Assembly: GCF_031987975.1 (NCBI RefSeq)
Contig: NZ_DALZYX010000003.1
Coordinates: 62,001-126,000, forward strand
Direction: 5' to 3'
From: Pseudescherichia sp031987975
GTDB taxonomy: Bacteria > Pseudomonadota > Gammaproteobacteria > Enterobacterales > Enterobacteriaceae
Length of the DNA stretch: 64,000 nt
Within the stretch, counting starts at the first letter, position 1. The number at the start of each line of letters is the position of its first letter. Below the pieces are notes generated by a model, which made no database searches, was not told where the DNA came from, and worked only from the letters and a program-made list of their open reading frames with translations. The translations under genes were made by a program, and so were the position numbers. This document shows positions 42,965 through 52,400 of the stretch, piece after piece.

Positions 42965-44085
42965 TGCGCTTCGTTGATGAGTACCGCGCCCCAGAGGCGG
43001 TGATGCACCTGCTTGAGCGCTTACGCGACCTCGCCCGCCGTCTCGACTACACCCCGGCACGTCCGCTGCGGATTATGGAGGTATGTGGAGGCCATACGCA
43101 CGCTATCTTTAAGTTCGGCCTCGACCAGCTACTGCCGGAAAACATTGAGTTTATCCACGGCCCTGGCTGTCCGGTCTGCGTCCTGCCGATGGGACGCATT
43201 GACGCCTGCGTAGAGATAGCCAGCCGCCCGGAGGTGATCTTCTGCACCTTTGGCGACGCCATCCGCGTACCGGGGAAAAACGGTTCGCTGCTGGCGGCGA
43301 AATCACGCGGGGCCGACGTGCGCATGGTCTACTCGCCGCTGGATGCGCTGAAGCTTGCCGAAGCCCATCCCGATCGCAAGGTGGTCTTTTTTGGGCTGGG
43401 GTTTGAGACCACCATGCCCGCCACCGCCGTGACCCTGGAGCAGGCCTGCGCCCGCAATCTCAGCAATTTTTTCTTCTTTTGCCAGCATATCACCCTCGCC
43501 CCCACGCTGCGCAGCCTGCTGGAGCAGCCGGACAACAGCATCGACGCCTTTCTGGCCCCCGGTCACGTCAGCATGGTCACCGGCACGGCGGCCTACGGCT
43601 TTATCGCCGATGAGTTTCAGCGTCCATTAGTGGTGGCTGGATTCGAACCACTTGATCTACTGCAAGGCGTGATGATGCTGGTTGAGCAGAAAATAGCAGC
43701 CTGTAGCCGGGTAGAGAACCAATATCGGCGGGTGGTGCCCGATAACGGCAATCCGCTGGCGCAGCAGGCTATCGCCAGGGTGTTTACCGTTGAGGGCGAA
43801 AGCGAGTGGCGCGGGCTGGGCGTGATTGCCCACTCCGGGGTGCGTCTCAGCGACGCGTTCCGGCGCTTCGATGCAGAAATGCATTTTCAGCTCCGTCCGC
43901 AGCAGACCTATGACGATCCGCGCGCCCGCTGCGGCGAGGTGCTGACGGGCCGCTGTAAGCCGCACCAGTGCCCGCTGTTTGGTCAAACCTGTAATCCACA
44001 AACCGCCTTCGGCGCGCTGATGGTCTCTTCAGAAGGAGCCTGCGCCGCCTGGTATCACTATCGCGCCCAGGAGTGTGAAGTATGA
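42964..44085 (+). CDS. hypD: HypD, Fe-(CN)2CO assembly protein
   Basis: A 373-residue [4Fe-4S] protein that, with HypC, builds the Fe(CN)2CO moiety. The redox/ligand motifs CGGHTHAIFKFG (about 41-52) and GPGCPVCVLPMG (about 66-77) are intact. The C-terminal cluster Cys residues lie in CGEVLTGRCKPHQCPLFGQTC (about 322-342). One-base overlap with hypC. Confidence 0.97.
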   Translation: MRFVDEYRAPEAVMHLLERLRDLARRLDYTPARPLRIMEVCGGHTHAIFKFGLDQLLPENIEFIHGPGCPVCVLPMGRIDACVEIASRPEVIFCTFGDAIRVPGKNGSLLAAKSRGADVRMVYSPLDALKLAEAHPDRKVVFFGLGFETTMPATAVTLEQACARNLSNFFFFCQHITLAPTLRSLLEQPDNSIDAFLAPGHVSMVTGTAAYGFIADEFQRPLVVAGFEPLDLLQGVMMLVEQKIAACSRVENQYRRVVPDNGNPLAQQAIARVFTVEGESEWRGLGVIAHSGVRLSDAFRRFDAEMHFQLRPQQTYDDPRARCGEVLTGRCKPHQCPLFGQTCNPQTAFGALMVSSEGACAAWYHYRAQECEV

Positions 44086-45092
44086 GTACGGTGCAAATGG
44101 CCCACGGCAGCGGTGGCCAGGCGATGCAGCAGCTGATTAACGCCCTGTTCCTGCAGGCGTTTGATAATCCGTGGCTGGCGGAGCAGGAGGATCAGGCCCG
44201 TCTCGATCTTACTGAGCTGGCGGCGGGTGGCGATCGGCTGGCCTTCTCCACCGACAGCTATGTGATCGACCCACTCTTCTTTCCCGGCGGCGATATCGGC
44301 AAGCTGGCGGTGTGCGGCACCGCGAATGACATTGCGGTGAGCGGCGCGATCCCCCGCTATCTCTCCTGCGGATTTATTCTTGAGGAGGGGCTGCCGATGA
44401 CGACCCTGCAGGCGGTGGTTAACAGCATGGCGGCCACGGCGAAGGCGGCAGATATCGCTATCGTCACCGGCGACACCAAGGTGGTGCAGCGCGGGGCGGC
44501 GGATAAGCTGTTTATTAATACCGCGGGCATCGGTGCTATTCCTACCGGTCTGAACTGGTGTGCGCAGGGGCTGCAACCGGGTGACGTCGTGCTGGTGAGC
44601 GGGACGCTGGGCTGCCACGGCGCGACCATTCTTAACCTGCGCGAGCAGCTTGGACTGGACGGCGAGCTGATGAGCGACTGCGCCGTGCTGACGCCGCTGA
44701 TCCAGTCCCTGCGCGAGATTGACGGCATCAAGGCTTTACGTGACGCCACGCGCGGCGGCGTCAACGCGGTGGTCCATGAATTTGCCGCCAGCAGCGGCTG
44801 CGGCATTGAGCTTAACGAAACCAGCCTGCCGATGAAGCCTGCCGTACGCGGCGTGTGTGAGCTGCTGGGCCTCGACGCCCTCAACTTTGCCAATGAGGGG
44901 AAGCTGGTGATTGTCGTCGAGCGTCGGGCCGCCGAGGCCGTTGTTGAACGGCTGCATAGTCATCCGCTGGGGCGCGACGCGGCGATTATCGGTGAGGTCG
45001 TGGCCCGAAAAGGGGTGCGCCTAAGCGGCCTCTACGGCGTGAAGCGCACCCTGGATCTGCCCCATGCCGAACCCCTGCCACGGATCTGTTAA
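44082..45092 (+). CDS. hypE: HypE, thiocyanate-forming dehydratase
   Basis: A 336-residue PurM-like ATPase that dehydrates the carbamoyl group put on its own C-terminal Cys by HypF. The protein ends in PRIC, so the essential terminal Cys336 is intact. The ATP-binding N terminus includes AHGSGGQAMQQL (8-19) and FSTDSYVIDPLFFPGGDIGKL region (about 55-75). ATGA overlap with hypD. Confidence 0.97.
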   Translation: MSTVQMAHGSGGQAMQQLINALFLQAFDNPWLAEQEDQARLDLTELAAGGDRLAFSTDSYVIDPLFFPGGDIGKLAVCGTANDIAVSGAIPRYLSCGFILEEGLPMTTLQAVVNSMAATAKAADIAIVTGDTKVVQRGAADKLFINTAGIGAIPTGLNWCAQGLQPGDVVLVSGTLGCHGATILNLREQLGLDGELMSDCAVLTPLIQSLREIDGIKALRDATRGGVNAVVHEFAASSGCGIELNETSLPMKPAVRGVCELLGLDALNFANEGKLVIVVERRAAEAVVERLHSHPLGRDAAIIGEVVARKGVRLSGLYGVKRTLDLPHAEPLPRIC

Positions 45093-45119
45093 CGTATTTT
45101 TATCAAAATAAAAACTTTT

Positions 45120-45140
45120 GGCACCTTTTTCGGTGCCTTT
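45120..45140 (+). terminator. Hairpin between hypE and fhlA
   Basis: GGCACC (45120-45125) pairs with GGTGCC (45132-45137), loop TTTTTC, followed by TTTCT. It has the form of a weak terminator, but it ends only 13-16 bases before the fhlA start, so it may act as an attenuator or affect fhlA translation. Confidence 0.5.
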
Positions 45141-45153
45141 CTGGATTAGCACA

Positions 45154-47220
45154 ATGTCGAATACACCGATGGGCGATCTCGGACAGCAGGGTCTGTTCGA
45201 TGTCACCCGGACTCTCTTACAGCAGCCGGATCTTACCGCGCTGGCGCAGACTCTGACCGGGCTGGTCAGGGAGGCGGCGCTGGCGGATCGCGCCGGAATT
45301 GTTCTCTGGCGCGCCGGGGATCGGCGGGCCTGCTACTACGCCTGCGGCCCCGACGGCAGCGCCGTGGAGTATGAGGATGAAACCGCCCTGGCTCACGGCC
45401 CGGTTCGCCGCATACTTTCCCGCCCGGAAGCGCTGCACTGTAGCTACCGGACCTTTACCGAAGCCTGGCCGCAGCTGGCCGGCAGCCATCTCTATCCCAC
45501 CTTCGGCCACTATGGGCTACTGCCGCTGGCGGCGGAGGGACATATCTTCGGCGGCTGCGAGTTTATTCGCCATGATGACAGGCCCTGGAGCGCCCAGGAG
45601 ATGGAGCGCCTCCATACTTTCACCCAGATTGTTGGCGTGGTGGTGGAGCAGATCCAGAGTCGGATCGACAGCGGCCCGGACTACGATCTGCTCTGCCGGG
45701 AGCGCGACAACTTTCGCATACTGGTCGCCATCACTAACGCGGTGCTCTCCCGCCTCGACATGGACGAGCTGGTGGGCGAGATTGCCAAAGAGATCCACCG
45801 CTATTTTGATATCGACGCCATCAGCATCGTGCTGCGCAGCAGCCGCAAGGGCAAGCTGAATATCTACTCGACGCACTATCTCAACGAGCGCGCGCCTCTC
45901 CATGAGCAGAGCGAGGTCGACGAGGCAGGCACGCTCTCCGAGCGGGTATTTAAGAGCAAAGAGATGCTGCTGCTTAACCTGCACGAGCGCGACCGGCTGG
46001 CCCCCTACGAGCGGCGGCTATTTGAGACCTGGGGCAACCAGATCCAGACTCTCTGCCTGCTGCCGCTGATGTCCGGCGACAACCTGCTGGGCGTCCTGAA
46101 GCTGGCCCAGTGTGAGGAGAAGGTCTTTACCACCGCGAATCTCCAGCTGCTGCGCCAGATTGCCGAGCGGGTGGCAATCGCCGTCGATAATGCCCTCGCC
46201 TATCAGGAGATCCAGCGCCTGAAGGAGCGGTTGGTGGATGAGAACCTCGCCCTGACCGAGCAGCTCAACAACGTCGAGAGCGAGTTTGGGGAGATCATTG
46301 GCCGCAGCGAGGCAATGTTCAGCGTGCTCAAGCAGGTCGAGATGGTCGCCCAGAGCAACAGCACGGTGTTGATCCTTGGCGAGACCGGCACCGGCAAGGA
46401 GCTGATCGCCCGGGCGATCCACAATCTGAGCGGGCGCAGTGCCCGGCGGATGGTGAAGATGAACTGTGCGGCGATGCCTGCTGGCCTGCTGGAGAGCGAT
46501 CTTTTTGGTCACGAGCGCGGGGCCTTTACCGGTGCCAGCGCCCAGCGTATCGGGCGCTTTGAGCTGGCCGATAAAAGCTCACTCTTCCTGGATGAGGTAG
46601 GCGATATGCCGCTGGAGTTACAGCCTAAGCTGCTGCGCGTTTTGCAGGAGCAGGAGTTCGAGCGCCTCGGCAGCAACAAGCTGATCCAGACCGACGTCCG
46701 GCTGATCGCCGCCACCAACCGGGATCTTAGGCAGATGGTGCAGGATCGCGAGTTCCGCAGCGATCTCTACTACCGGCTTAACGTCTTCCCAATCCACATC
46801 CCGCCCCTGCGCGAGCGCCCGGAAGACATTCCGCTATTGGTGAAGGCTTTTACCTTTAAGATCGCCCGGCGGCTGGGGCGCAATATCGACAGCATTCCTG
46901 CCGAAACCCTGCGCACTCTCTCCGGCATGGAGTGGCCAGGTAACGTGCGCGAACTGGAGAACGTGATTGAGCGGGCAGTGCTGCTGACGCGTGGCAGCGT
47001 ATTACAGCTCTCGCTGCCGGAGATTGCTGTGGTCCCCACCACGCCGGTGGCGATGGCCGCTGACGGTGAGGAGGAGTCTCAGCTGATCCTGCGGGTGCTG
47101 CGGGAGACCAACGGCGTTATCGCCGGGCCGAAAGGCGCCGCCCAGCGGCTGGGCCTGAAGCGCACCACCCTGCTTTCGCGCATGAAACGGTTAGGGATTG
47201 ATAAGACAATGTTGGGGTAA
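45154..47220 (+). CDS. fhlA: FhlA, formate-responsive sigma-54 activator
   Basis: A 688-residue transcriptional activator of formate hydrogenlyase genes. Two N-terminal GAF domains bind formate (about 1-370), followed by an AAA+ domain with Walker A GETGTGKE (near 408) and the sigma-54 loop GAFTGA (near 455), and a C-terminal Fis-type helix-turn-helix ending RTTLLSRMKRLGIDK. The frame opens at 45118, but MSNTPMGDLGQQGLFD at 45154 matches the E. coli start. It follows hypE by 61 bases. Confidence 0.96.
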   Translation: MSNTPMGDLGQQGLFDVTRTLLQQPDLTALAQTLTGLVREAALADRAGIVLWRAGDRRACYYACGPDGSAVEYEDETALAHGPVRRILSRPEALHCSYRTFTEAWPQLAGSHLYPTFGHYGLLPLAAEGHIFGGCEFIRHDDRPWSAQEMERLHTFTQIVGVVVEQIQSRIDSGPDYDLLCRERDNFRILVAITNAVLSRLDMDELVGEIAKEIHRYFDIDAISIVLRSSRKGKLNIYSTHYLNERAPLHEQSEVDEAGTLSERVFKSKEMLLLNLHERDRLAPYERRLFETWGNQIQTLCLLPLMSGDNLLGVLKLAQCEEKVFTTANLQLLRQIAERVAIAVDNALAYQEIQRLKERLVDENLALTEQLNNVESEFGEIIGRSEAMFSVLKQVEMVAQSNSTVLILGETGTGKELIARAIHNLSGRSARRMVKMNCAAMPAGLLESDLFGHERGAFTGASAQRIGRFELADKSSLFLDEVGDMPLELQPKLLRVLQEQEFERLGSNKLIQTDVRLIAATNRDLRQMVQDREFRSDLYYRLNVFPIHIPPLRERPEDIPLLVKAFTFKIARRLGRNIDSIPAETLRTLSGMEWPGNVRELENVIERAVLLTRGSVLQLSLPEIAVVPTTPVAMAADGEEESQLILRVLRETNGVIAGPKGAAQRLGLKRTTLLSRMKRLGIDKTMLG

Positions 47221-47221
47221 A

Positions 47222-47566
47222 TTATTTTTTACGCTGATACTTCTCCGGTAACGGCGGCACCGGGCGCTTGTCGTCAATCAGATGGCGCACGGTGAGGATC
47301 GGGTGGTGCCACAACATGCGCGGCCCGGCCCAACGCATAATCTGCTTCATCTCTTCCCGCTTCGCCGGCTGATAGCAATGCACCGGGCACTGCTTGCAGG
47401 CCGGTTTCTCCTCACCGAATACGCACTTATCCAATCGTTTTTCTGCGTAAGCAAAGAGCGCCTCATAGTGTCCCTGTTCCGTCGATGCTCCAGGCGCGCC
47501 GCGCTGATAGAGGGCAATCATTCTGCGGATGGTGAGTTTTTCACGGGCGATGCGAGGGCCAGCCAT
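47222..47566 (-). CDS. ygbA: YgbA, nitrous-oxide-stimulated family protein
   Basis: A 114-residue protein of the YgbA family, rich in conserved Cys and His (CVFGEEKPACKQCPVHCYQPA, near 43-63, and RWAGPRMLWHHPILTVRHL near 72-90). Function is unknown; in E. coli it is an NsrR-repressed nitrosative-stress gene. An ATG at 47602 could extend it by 12 residues, but it lies inside an NsrR-like operator. The ATG at 47566 has AGGAG 8 bases upstream, so that start was chosen. It converges with fhlA. Confidence 0.85.
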   Translation of the reverse strand: MAGPRIAREKLTIRRMIALYQRGAPGASTEQGHYEALFAYAEKRLDKCVFGEEKPACKQCPVHCYQPAKREEMKQIMRWAGPRMLWHHPILTVRHLIDDKRPVPPLPEKYQRKK

Positions 47567-47589
47567 AGGAGACGCTCCTGAGGTGGGAA

Positions 47590-47612
47590 AAGAGGTATTC
47601 ATATTACATCTT
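47590..47612 (-). promoter_or_regulatory. NsrR operator of ygbA
   Basis: The 23-base sequence AAGATGTAATATGAATACC plus TCTT (minus strand) closely follows the NsrR consensus AAGATGCATTT-N-AAATGCATCTT. It lies just upstream of ygbA, a known NsrR target in E. coli. Confidence 0.7.
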
Positions 47613-47705
47613 CTTTAATAGCCGCTCAAAGAGTTCAGATTGTTCTGTCCTGCAGAGTTAAAAACGTTGACTATACTCAAACTTCATCACAACAAAGGAG
47701 GATGT

Positions 47706-47942
47706 ATGGTTAATAAAAGTGAAATCCGTGAACACGCTCAGGTAATTGCCAGCTGTGGTACCCACGTTGGCACCGTTGACCACCTCGAAGGTGAAGACAA
47801 AATCAAACTGGCGAAAAGTGATTCGGCTTCCGGTGGCGTACACCACTATATTCCCCTGAGCTGGGTGGAAAAAGTTGACGGTAACAACGTGGTTCTCAAC
47901 AAAAACTCGGAAGAGGTTAAATCTTCCTGGCAGACCGCGTAA
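47706..47942 (+). CDS. DUF2171 family small protein
   Basis: A 78-residue soluble protein with the DUF2171 pattern: IREHAQVIASCGTHVGTVDHLEG (about 6-28), then KLAKSDSASGGVHHYIPLSWVEKVDGNNVVL. The family is PRC-barrel-like and of unknown function. The frame opens at 47640, but the ATG at 47706 has a perfect AAAGGAGG at 47694-47701. A hairpin terminator follows. Confidence 0.85.
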   Translation: MVNKSEIREHAQVIASCGTHVGTVDHLEGEDKIKLAKSDSASGGVHHYIPLSWVEKVDGNNVVLNKNSEEVKSSWQTA

Positions 47943-47953
47943 TATAAGTTTTT

Positions 47954-47989
47954 GCGCCGTTCGGGCTTCAGGCCTGAGCGGCGCGCTCT
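47954..47989 (+). terminator. Terminator after the DUF2171 gene
   Basis: GCGCCG (47954-47959) pairs with CGGCGC (47979-47984) around an inner TCGGGCT/AGGCCTGA stem, followed by a short T-containing tract. Confidence 0.7.
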
Positions 47990-48128
47990 ATTTCCCACGC
48001 CTTTCTTTGCCCTCTCAAATAACCTCCCTGTCAAGCAACTGTTTTTAAAAGATAAACAGATTCACTTTTTTTGTGACGAAACTTTACAAATAAGGGATAA
48101 TTTGAGAAAAGTATTAGTCAGCCCGCGC

Positions 48129-48162
48129 GTTACGCGTCATAGTGTGTTACGCGGCATAGTGT
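48129..48162. repeat. 17-bp tandem repeat upstream of the EAL-HDOD gene
   Basis: GTTACGCGTCATAGTGT (48129-48145) is followed immediately by GTTACGCGGCATAGTGT (48146-48162), with one mismatch. It lies 32 bases before the start of the next gene, so it could be a regulator binding site. No known consensus is recognised. Confidence 0.7.
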
Positions 48163-48193
48163 AGGGCTTCAAGCGCTGGGGTGAGGATAGAGA

Positions 48194-49465
48194 ATGTTTT
48201 CTTTTGTCGCCAGACAGGCGATTTTTGATGAAAATTTGCAGACGTTTGGTTATGAACTCCTGTTCCGGGACAGTATGGCTAACCGTTTTCCCAACGTTTC
48301 ACCTGAGCATGCCACCGCCCAGCTCATTGAAGAGCAGTTTTTTGGCGCGCCCAGCGCTAGCCAAAAGGATGCAGGCACGGTATTTGTTAACTTTCCCTAT
48401 GAACTGCTGCTCCAGGGGCTGGCGGAAACCCTGCCCAAAGACCGGGTGGTCATTGAGATCCTTGAAACTGCCGAGCCGACCGGGGTGCTGCTGGCCGCCA
48501 TTAAGCGGCTGCATCTGCAGGGGTTTCGCATTGCGCTAGATGACTTCTCTCTTAGCAGCGACTGGGATACCTTTATTCCCTACATCAGCATTATCAAATT
48601 TGATATTCGTGAAAATAGCTGGCCGGAAATTCAGGACTACCTGCTGTGCCGCGAAGAGTTACTAAAAGATACGCTACTGCTGGCGGAGAAAGTAGAAACC
48701 TTCGACGAATACGAACTATTTAAAAATGCTGGCTTTACTCTGTTTCAGGGCTATTTCTTTAGCAAGCCGGTAGTCTATAAAAGCAATAAGCTGGTGCAGA
48801 ACCACATTGTCTCCCTGAACCTAATTCAGGAGGTCAATTCCGATGCGCCCAATTTGCAACGCATTGAAGATCTACTCAAGCACGACGTCGCCCTCTCTTA
48901 TAAGGTGATGCGCTATGCGCAGAATATTCTCTATAACACCCGGGGAATTAAGGGGACGCGCAGCCACTCGCTAAAAGATATTGTGGTTTATCTGGGAGCC
49001 AAAGAGCTGCGGCGCTTTGTGCTGGTGACCTGCTTAAGCTCGATTAATAACGTTAAAACCAACGAAACCTACTACCAAAGCCTGATCCGCGCCAAGTTTT
49101 GCGAACTGGCCGCGGCCCGCCTGCGCGGCAGAGTCTCGGCCAACGATGCGTTTATGGTGGGACTCTTCTCGCTGTTGGATGCCGTATTTGAGATCCCGCT
49201 GGAGGAGCTTATCGGCCAGGTAGTGATCTCCCAGGATGTCCGCATGGCGCTGCAGCAGCACCGGGGCATGCTGCACCAGTTTGTTTGCCTGGTCGAGCTG
49301 TACGAGCAGCGGAAGTGGGAGGAGGCCAGCCAGCAGGCCTATCGGCTCGGACTGACCCGCGGGATGGTGGCTGAGATGATGTCCTCAGCCACCCAGTGGG
49401 CCGACGAGATGCCGGTCAACGCCCCGCTAAAGGCCAACCCGCCGAAGGGCGTGCGTGTTCGCTAA
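48194..49465 (+). CDS. HDOD-domain protein with degenerate EAL domain
   Basis: A 423-residue protein of the YuxH type: N-terminal EAL-like domain (about 1-200) joined to a HDOD domain (about 205-400). The EAL signature reads ELL (GYELLFRD, 19-26). Some metal-site residues are kept (VNFPYELL near 65, IALDDFS near 115, IIKFD near 131), others altered. Most such proteins bind rather than cleave c-di-GMP, or have lost both. Transcribed toward the guanidine operon and overlapping the carboxylase gene end by 4 bases. GAGG ribosome binding site before the ATG. Confidence 0.85.
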   Translation: MFSFVARQAIFDENLQTFGYELLFRDSMANRFPNVSPEHATAQLIEEQFFGAPSASQKDAGTVFVNFPYELLLQGLAETLPKDRVVIEILETAEPTGVLLAAIKRLHLQGFRIALDDFSLSSDWDTFIPYISIIKFDIRENSWPEIQDYLLCREELLKDTLLLAEKVETFDEYELFKNAGFTLFQGYFFSKPVVYKSNKLVQNHIVSLNLIQEVNSDAPNLQRIEDLLKHDVALSYKVMRYAQNILYNTRGIKGTRSHSLKDIVVYLGAKELRRFVLVTCLSSINNVKTNETYYQSLIRAKFCELAAARLRGRVSANDAFMVGLFSLLDAVFEIPLEELIGQVVISQDVRMALQQHRGMLHQFVCLVELYEQRKWEEASQQAYRLGLTRGMVAEMMSSATQWADEMPVNAPLKANPPKGVRVR

Positions 49466-52400
49466 GCCACGGCGCGTTCGGCGTTAACCACCGCCACGCA
49501 CTGCCCGGCCCGCACCGATGAACCCGGCTGCACACGAACCTGATCCACTACGCCATTGCAGGTAGCCCGCAGCGGGATCTCCATCTTCATCGACTCGAGG
49601 ATCACCATCACATCCCCCTCTTTTACCCTGTCACCAGGCTTGACCAGCACCTGCCAGAGATTGCCGGCAATGGGGCTGTCAATGCCGCGCTGACCAGCCT
49701 GCAGCGGCGCATCGTCGCCAACGTCCGGCATCGCGTCATTGCTGTCAAAGTGTGCCTGGCCAGAGGCCACCCAGCGCTCTCTTTCGGCATTAAACGCCGC
49801 CTGCTGATGGCGACGGAAAGCCTCAATGCTGGTTGCCTCTTCAGCAAGAAACTGCTGGTACTCCGCCAGCCGCAGCGTGCTCTGCTCAATGCGCAGCGGA
49901 TAGCGCCCGAGCGGGAAGTCGCGGCGGATGGTCAGCAGCTCCTCGGCGGAGACCGGGTAGAAACGAATCTGATCAAAGAAGCGCAGCAGCCACGGCTTGC
50001 CGCCGAAATCCTCGACGGCATGATAGCGATTCCACATCTGCAGCGTGCGCCCGACGAACTGGTAGCCTCCCGGTCCCTCCATACCGTAAACGCAGAGATA
50101 CGCTCCGCCAATGCCTACCGAGTTCTCTGCCGTCCAGGTGCGCGCCGGGTTATATTTGGTGGTCACTAGCCGGTGACGCGGATCGAGCGGCGTTGCCACC
50201 GGCGCACCGAGATAGACATCCCCCAGGCCCATCACCAGATAGCTGGCGTCAAACACCGTGCGGTAGACCTCGTCGATGTTACCAAGATCGTTGATACGGC
50301 GGATAAACTCCAGGTTGCTCGGACACCAGGGCGCATCCCGCCGCACGGTGGTCATGTACTTGTCGATGGCCTTCTGGCACGCCGGATCGTCCCAGGACAG
50401 CGGCAGCCAGACCACGCGTGACGGCACCTGCAGATCCTCCTGCTGGCACACCGACTGCCACACCCCGCGCACGATCTCCAGCAGGCGCGTCAGGCTCAGC
50501 GCCTCCGGCTGATAGTGAACCTGCAACGAGCGAATGCCTGGCGTCAGGTCAACGACCCCGTCGAGAGCCAGCGCCTCCAGGGCCTGCATCAGGGCGTGGC
50601 CGCGAAAACGCAGAACCAGATCCAGCTCGGCGTCGCCAATCTCCAGCAGCAGATGGGTATCGCCGGAGAGGCGCGCCACCAGCCGCTTATCCGCCGTCCC
50701 GGTCTCCATTACCACCGGGGTGGTGAGCGGCTGCGTATGCCAGTTAATCGCCACCGGTTGCAGGCTCGCCAGCTCCTGGCTGCGCCCCTGTGCCAGCAGG
50801 CGGGCGGTGTCGATGTCCACCGGCACAAAGCGTACCCGATCCCCGGCGTTAAGCTGACCAAGCTGCCAGAGATCCGCCTCGATTACCGTCACCGGGCAGA
50901 CGAAGCCGCCGAGGCTCGGGCCGTCGGGGCCGAGGATCACCGGCATGTCGCCGGTAAAGTCCACCGCGCCGATGGCATAGGGGTTGTCATGAATATTCGA
51001 AGGATGCAGACCCGCCTCGCCGCCGCTGTCCCGCGCCCACTCCGGTTTCGGGCCAATCAGGCGCACGCCGGTGCGGCTGGAGTTAAAGTGCACCTCCCAC
51101 TCGGTAGCAAAAAAGGTCGGGATCCACTCCGGCGTAAAGTATTCCGGCGCACCGTGTGGACCGTAGATCACCCGCAGCTCGCGCACCGCCCCGAGGGTTG
51201 TGTGCAGCGCGGCGGGCAGAGCCGCACCGCAGCGGGCATCGGTTAACGGCGCAAGGTGCAGCACGTCCCCGGTGCGCAGAGCGCGCCCGGCGTGGCCGCC
51301 AAACTGGCCGAGGGTAAAGGTGCTTTTGCTGCCCAGATAGTCCGGCACGTCGAGGCCGCCGCGCAGGCAGAGGTAGCTGCGCACGCCAGCTTCCAGCGTT
51401 TCCCCCAGCTTCAGGGTCATACCGGCACGAATGAGGAAAGTACAGTTCATTGCCTGCGGCTGGCCGTCCAGCTCGACGTTTATCGCTGCGCCGGTGACGA
51501 CCGCCACCGCATCGGTGTTGAACTTCAGCGTGGGTCCGCTGACGGTGATCTCTAGCCCCGCCGCGTCGTCGGCGTTGCCCAGCAGGCGGTTGCCAAGGCG
51601 CAGGGCGCGATCGTCCATCGGCCCGGATGGCGGCACGCCTACCGCCCAGTAGCCCTGCCGTCCCGGATAGTCCTGCACCGTGGTCTGCGTCCCGGCGCTA
51701 ACGACCTCCAGCGTTGTCGCCTGGTAGCTCAGGTTTTCCAGACAGCGGGTCCATGGTTGGCCGCTGGCAAAGGGGGTATCACGTAAAATCTGCCGCAGGT
51801 ACTGGCGGTTGGTCTCTACGCCATAAAGGCGGGTTTCGTCCAGGGCGCGGTCCAGCCGATCGATCGCCTCGTCGCGGGTGTCAGCATAGGTAATGATCTT
51901 AGCCAGCAAGGGATCGAAGAATGGCGGTATCTCGCAGCCGGACTCTACCCAGGTGTCGATCCGCAGCGTGGTGCGATCCTGCTCCGGGAAGCTAACGTTG
52001 GTCAGCAGGCCCGGCGAGGGCTGGAACTGGCGGCCCGGATCCTCGGCATAGACGCGGGCCTGGATCGCATGACCGCGCGGGCTTAAGCCTGCGGCGATCG
52101 CTGCCAGCGGCGGCAGATCCCCGGCGGCCAGGGCGATCATCATCTGGACCAGATCCACGCCCCACACCTGCTCGGTGACACCGTGCTCGACCTGCAACCG
52201 GGTGTTGACCTCCAGGAAGTAGAACTGCTGCGCGCTGCTGTCGTAAACAAACTCCACCGTCCCGGCGCTGCGGTAGTTCACCGCCTTGCCCAGCTCAATA
52301 GCCGCCTGGCAGAGCGCCTCAGCCATTCCCGCAGGCAGCGCCGTAGCAGGGGTCTCCTCCAGCACCTTCTGGTTACGCCGCTGCACCGAGCAGTCGCGCA

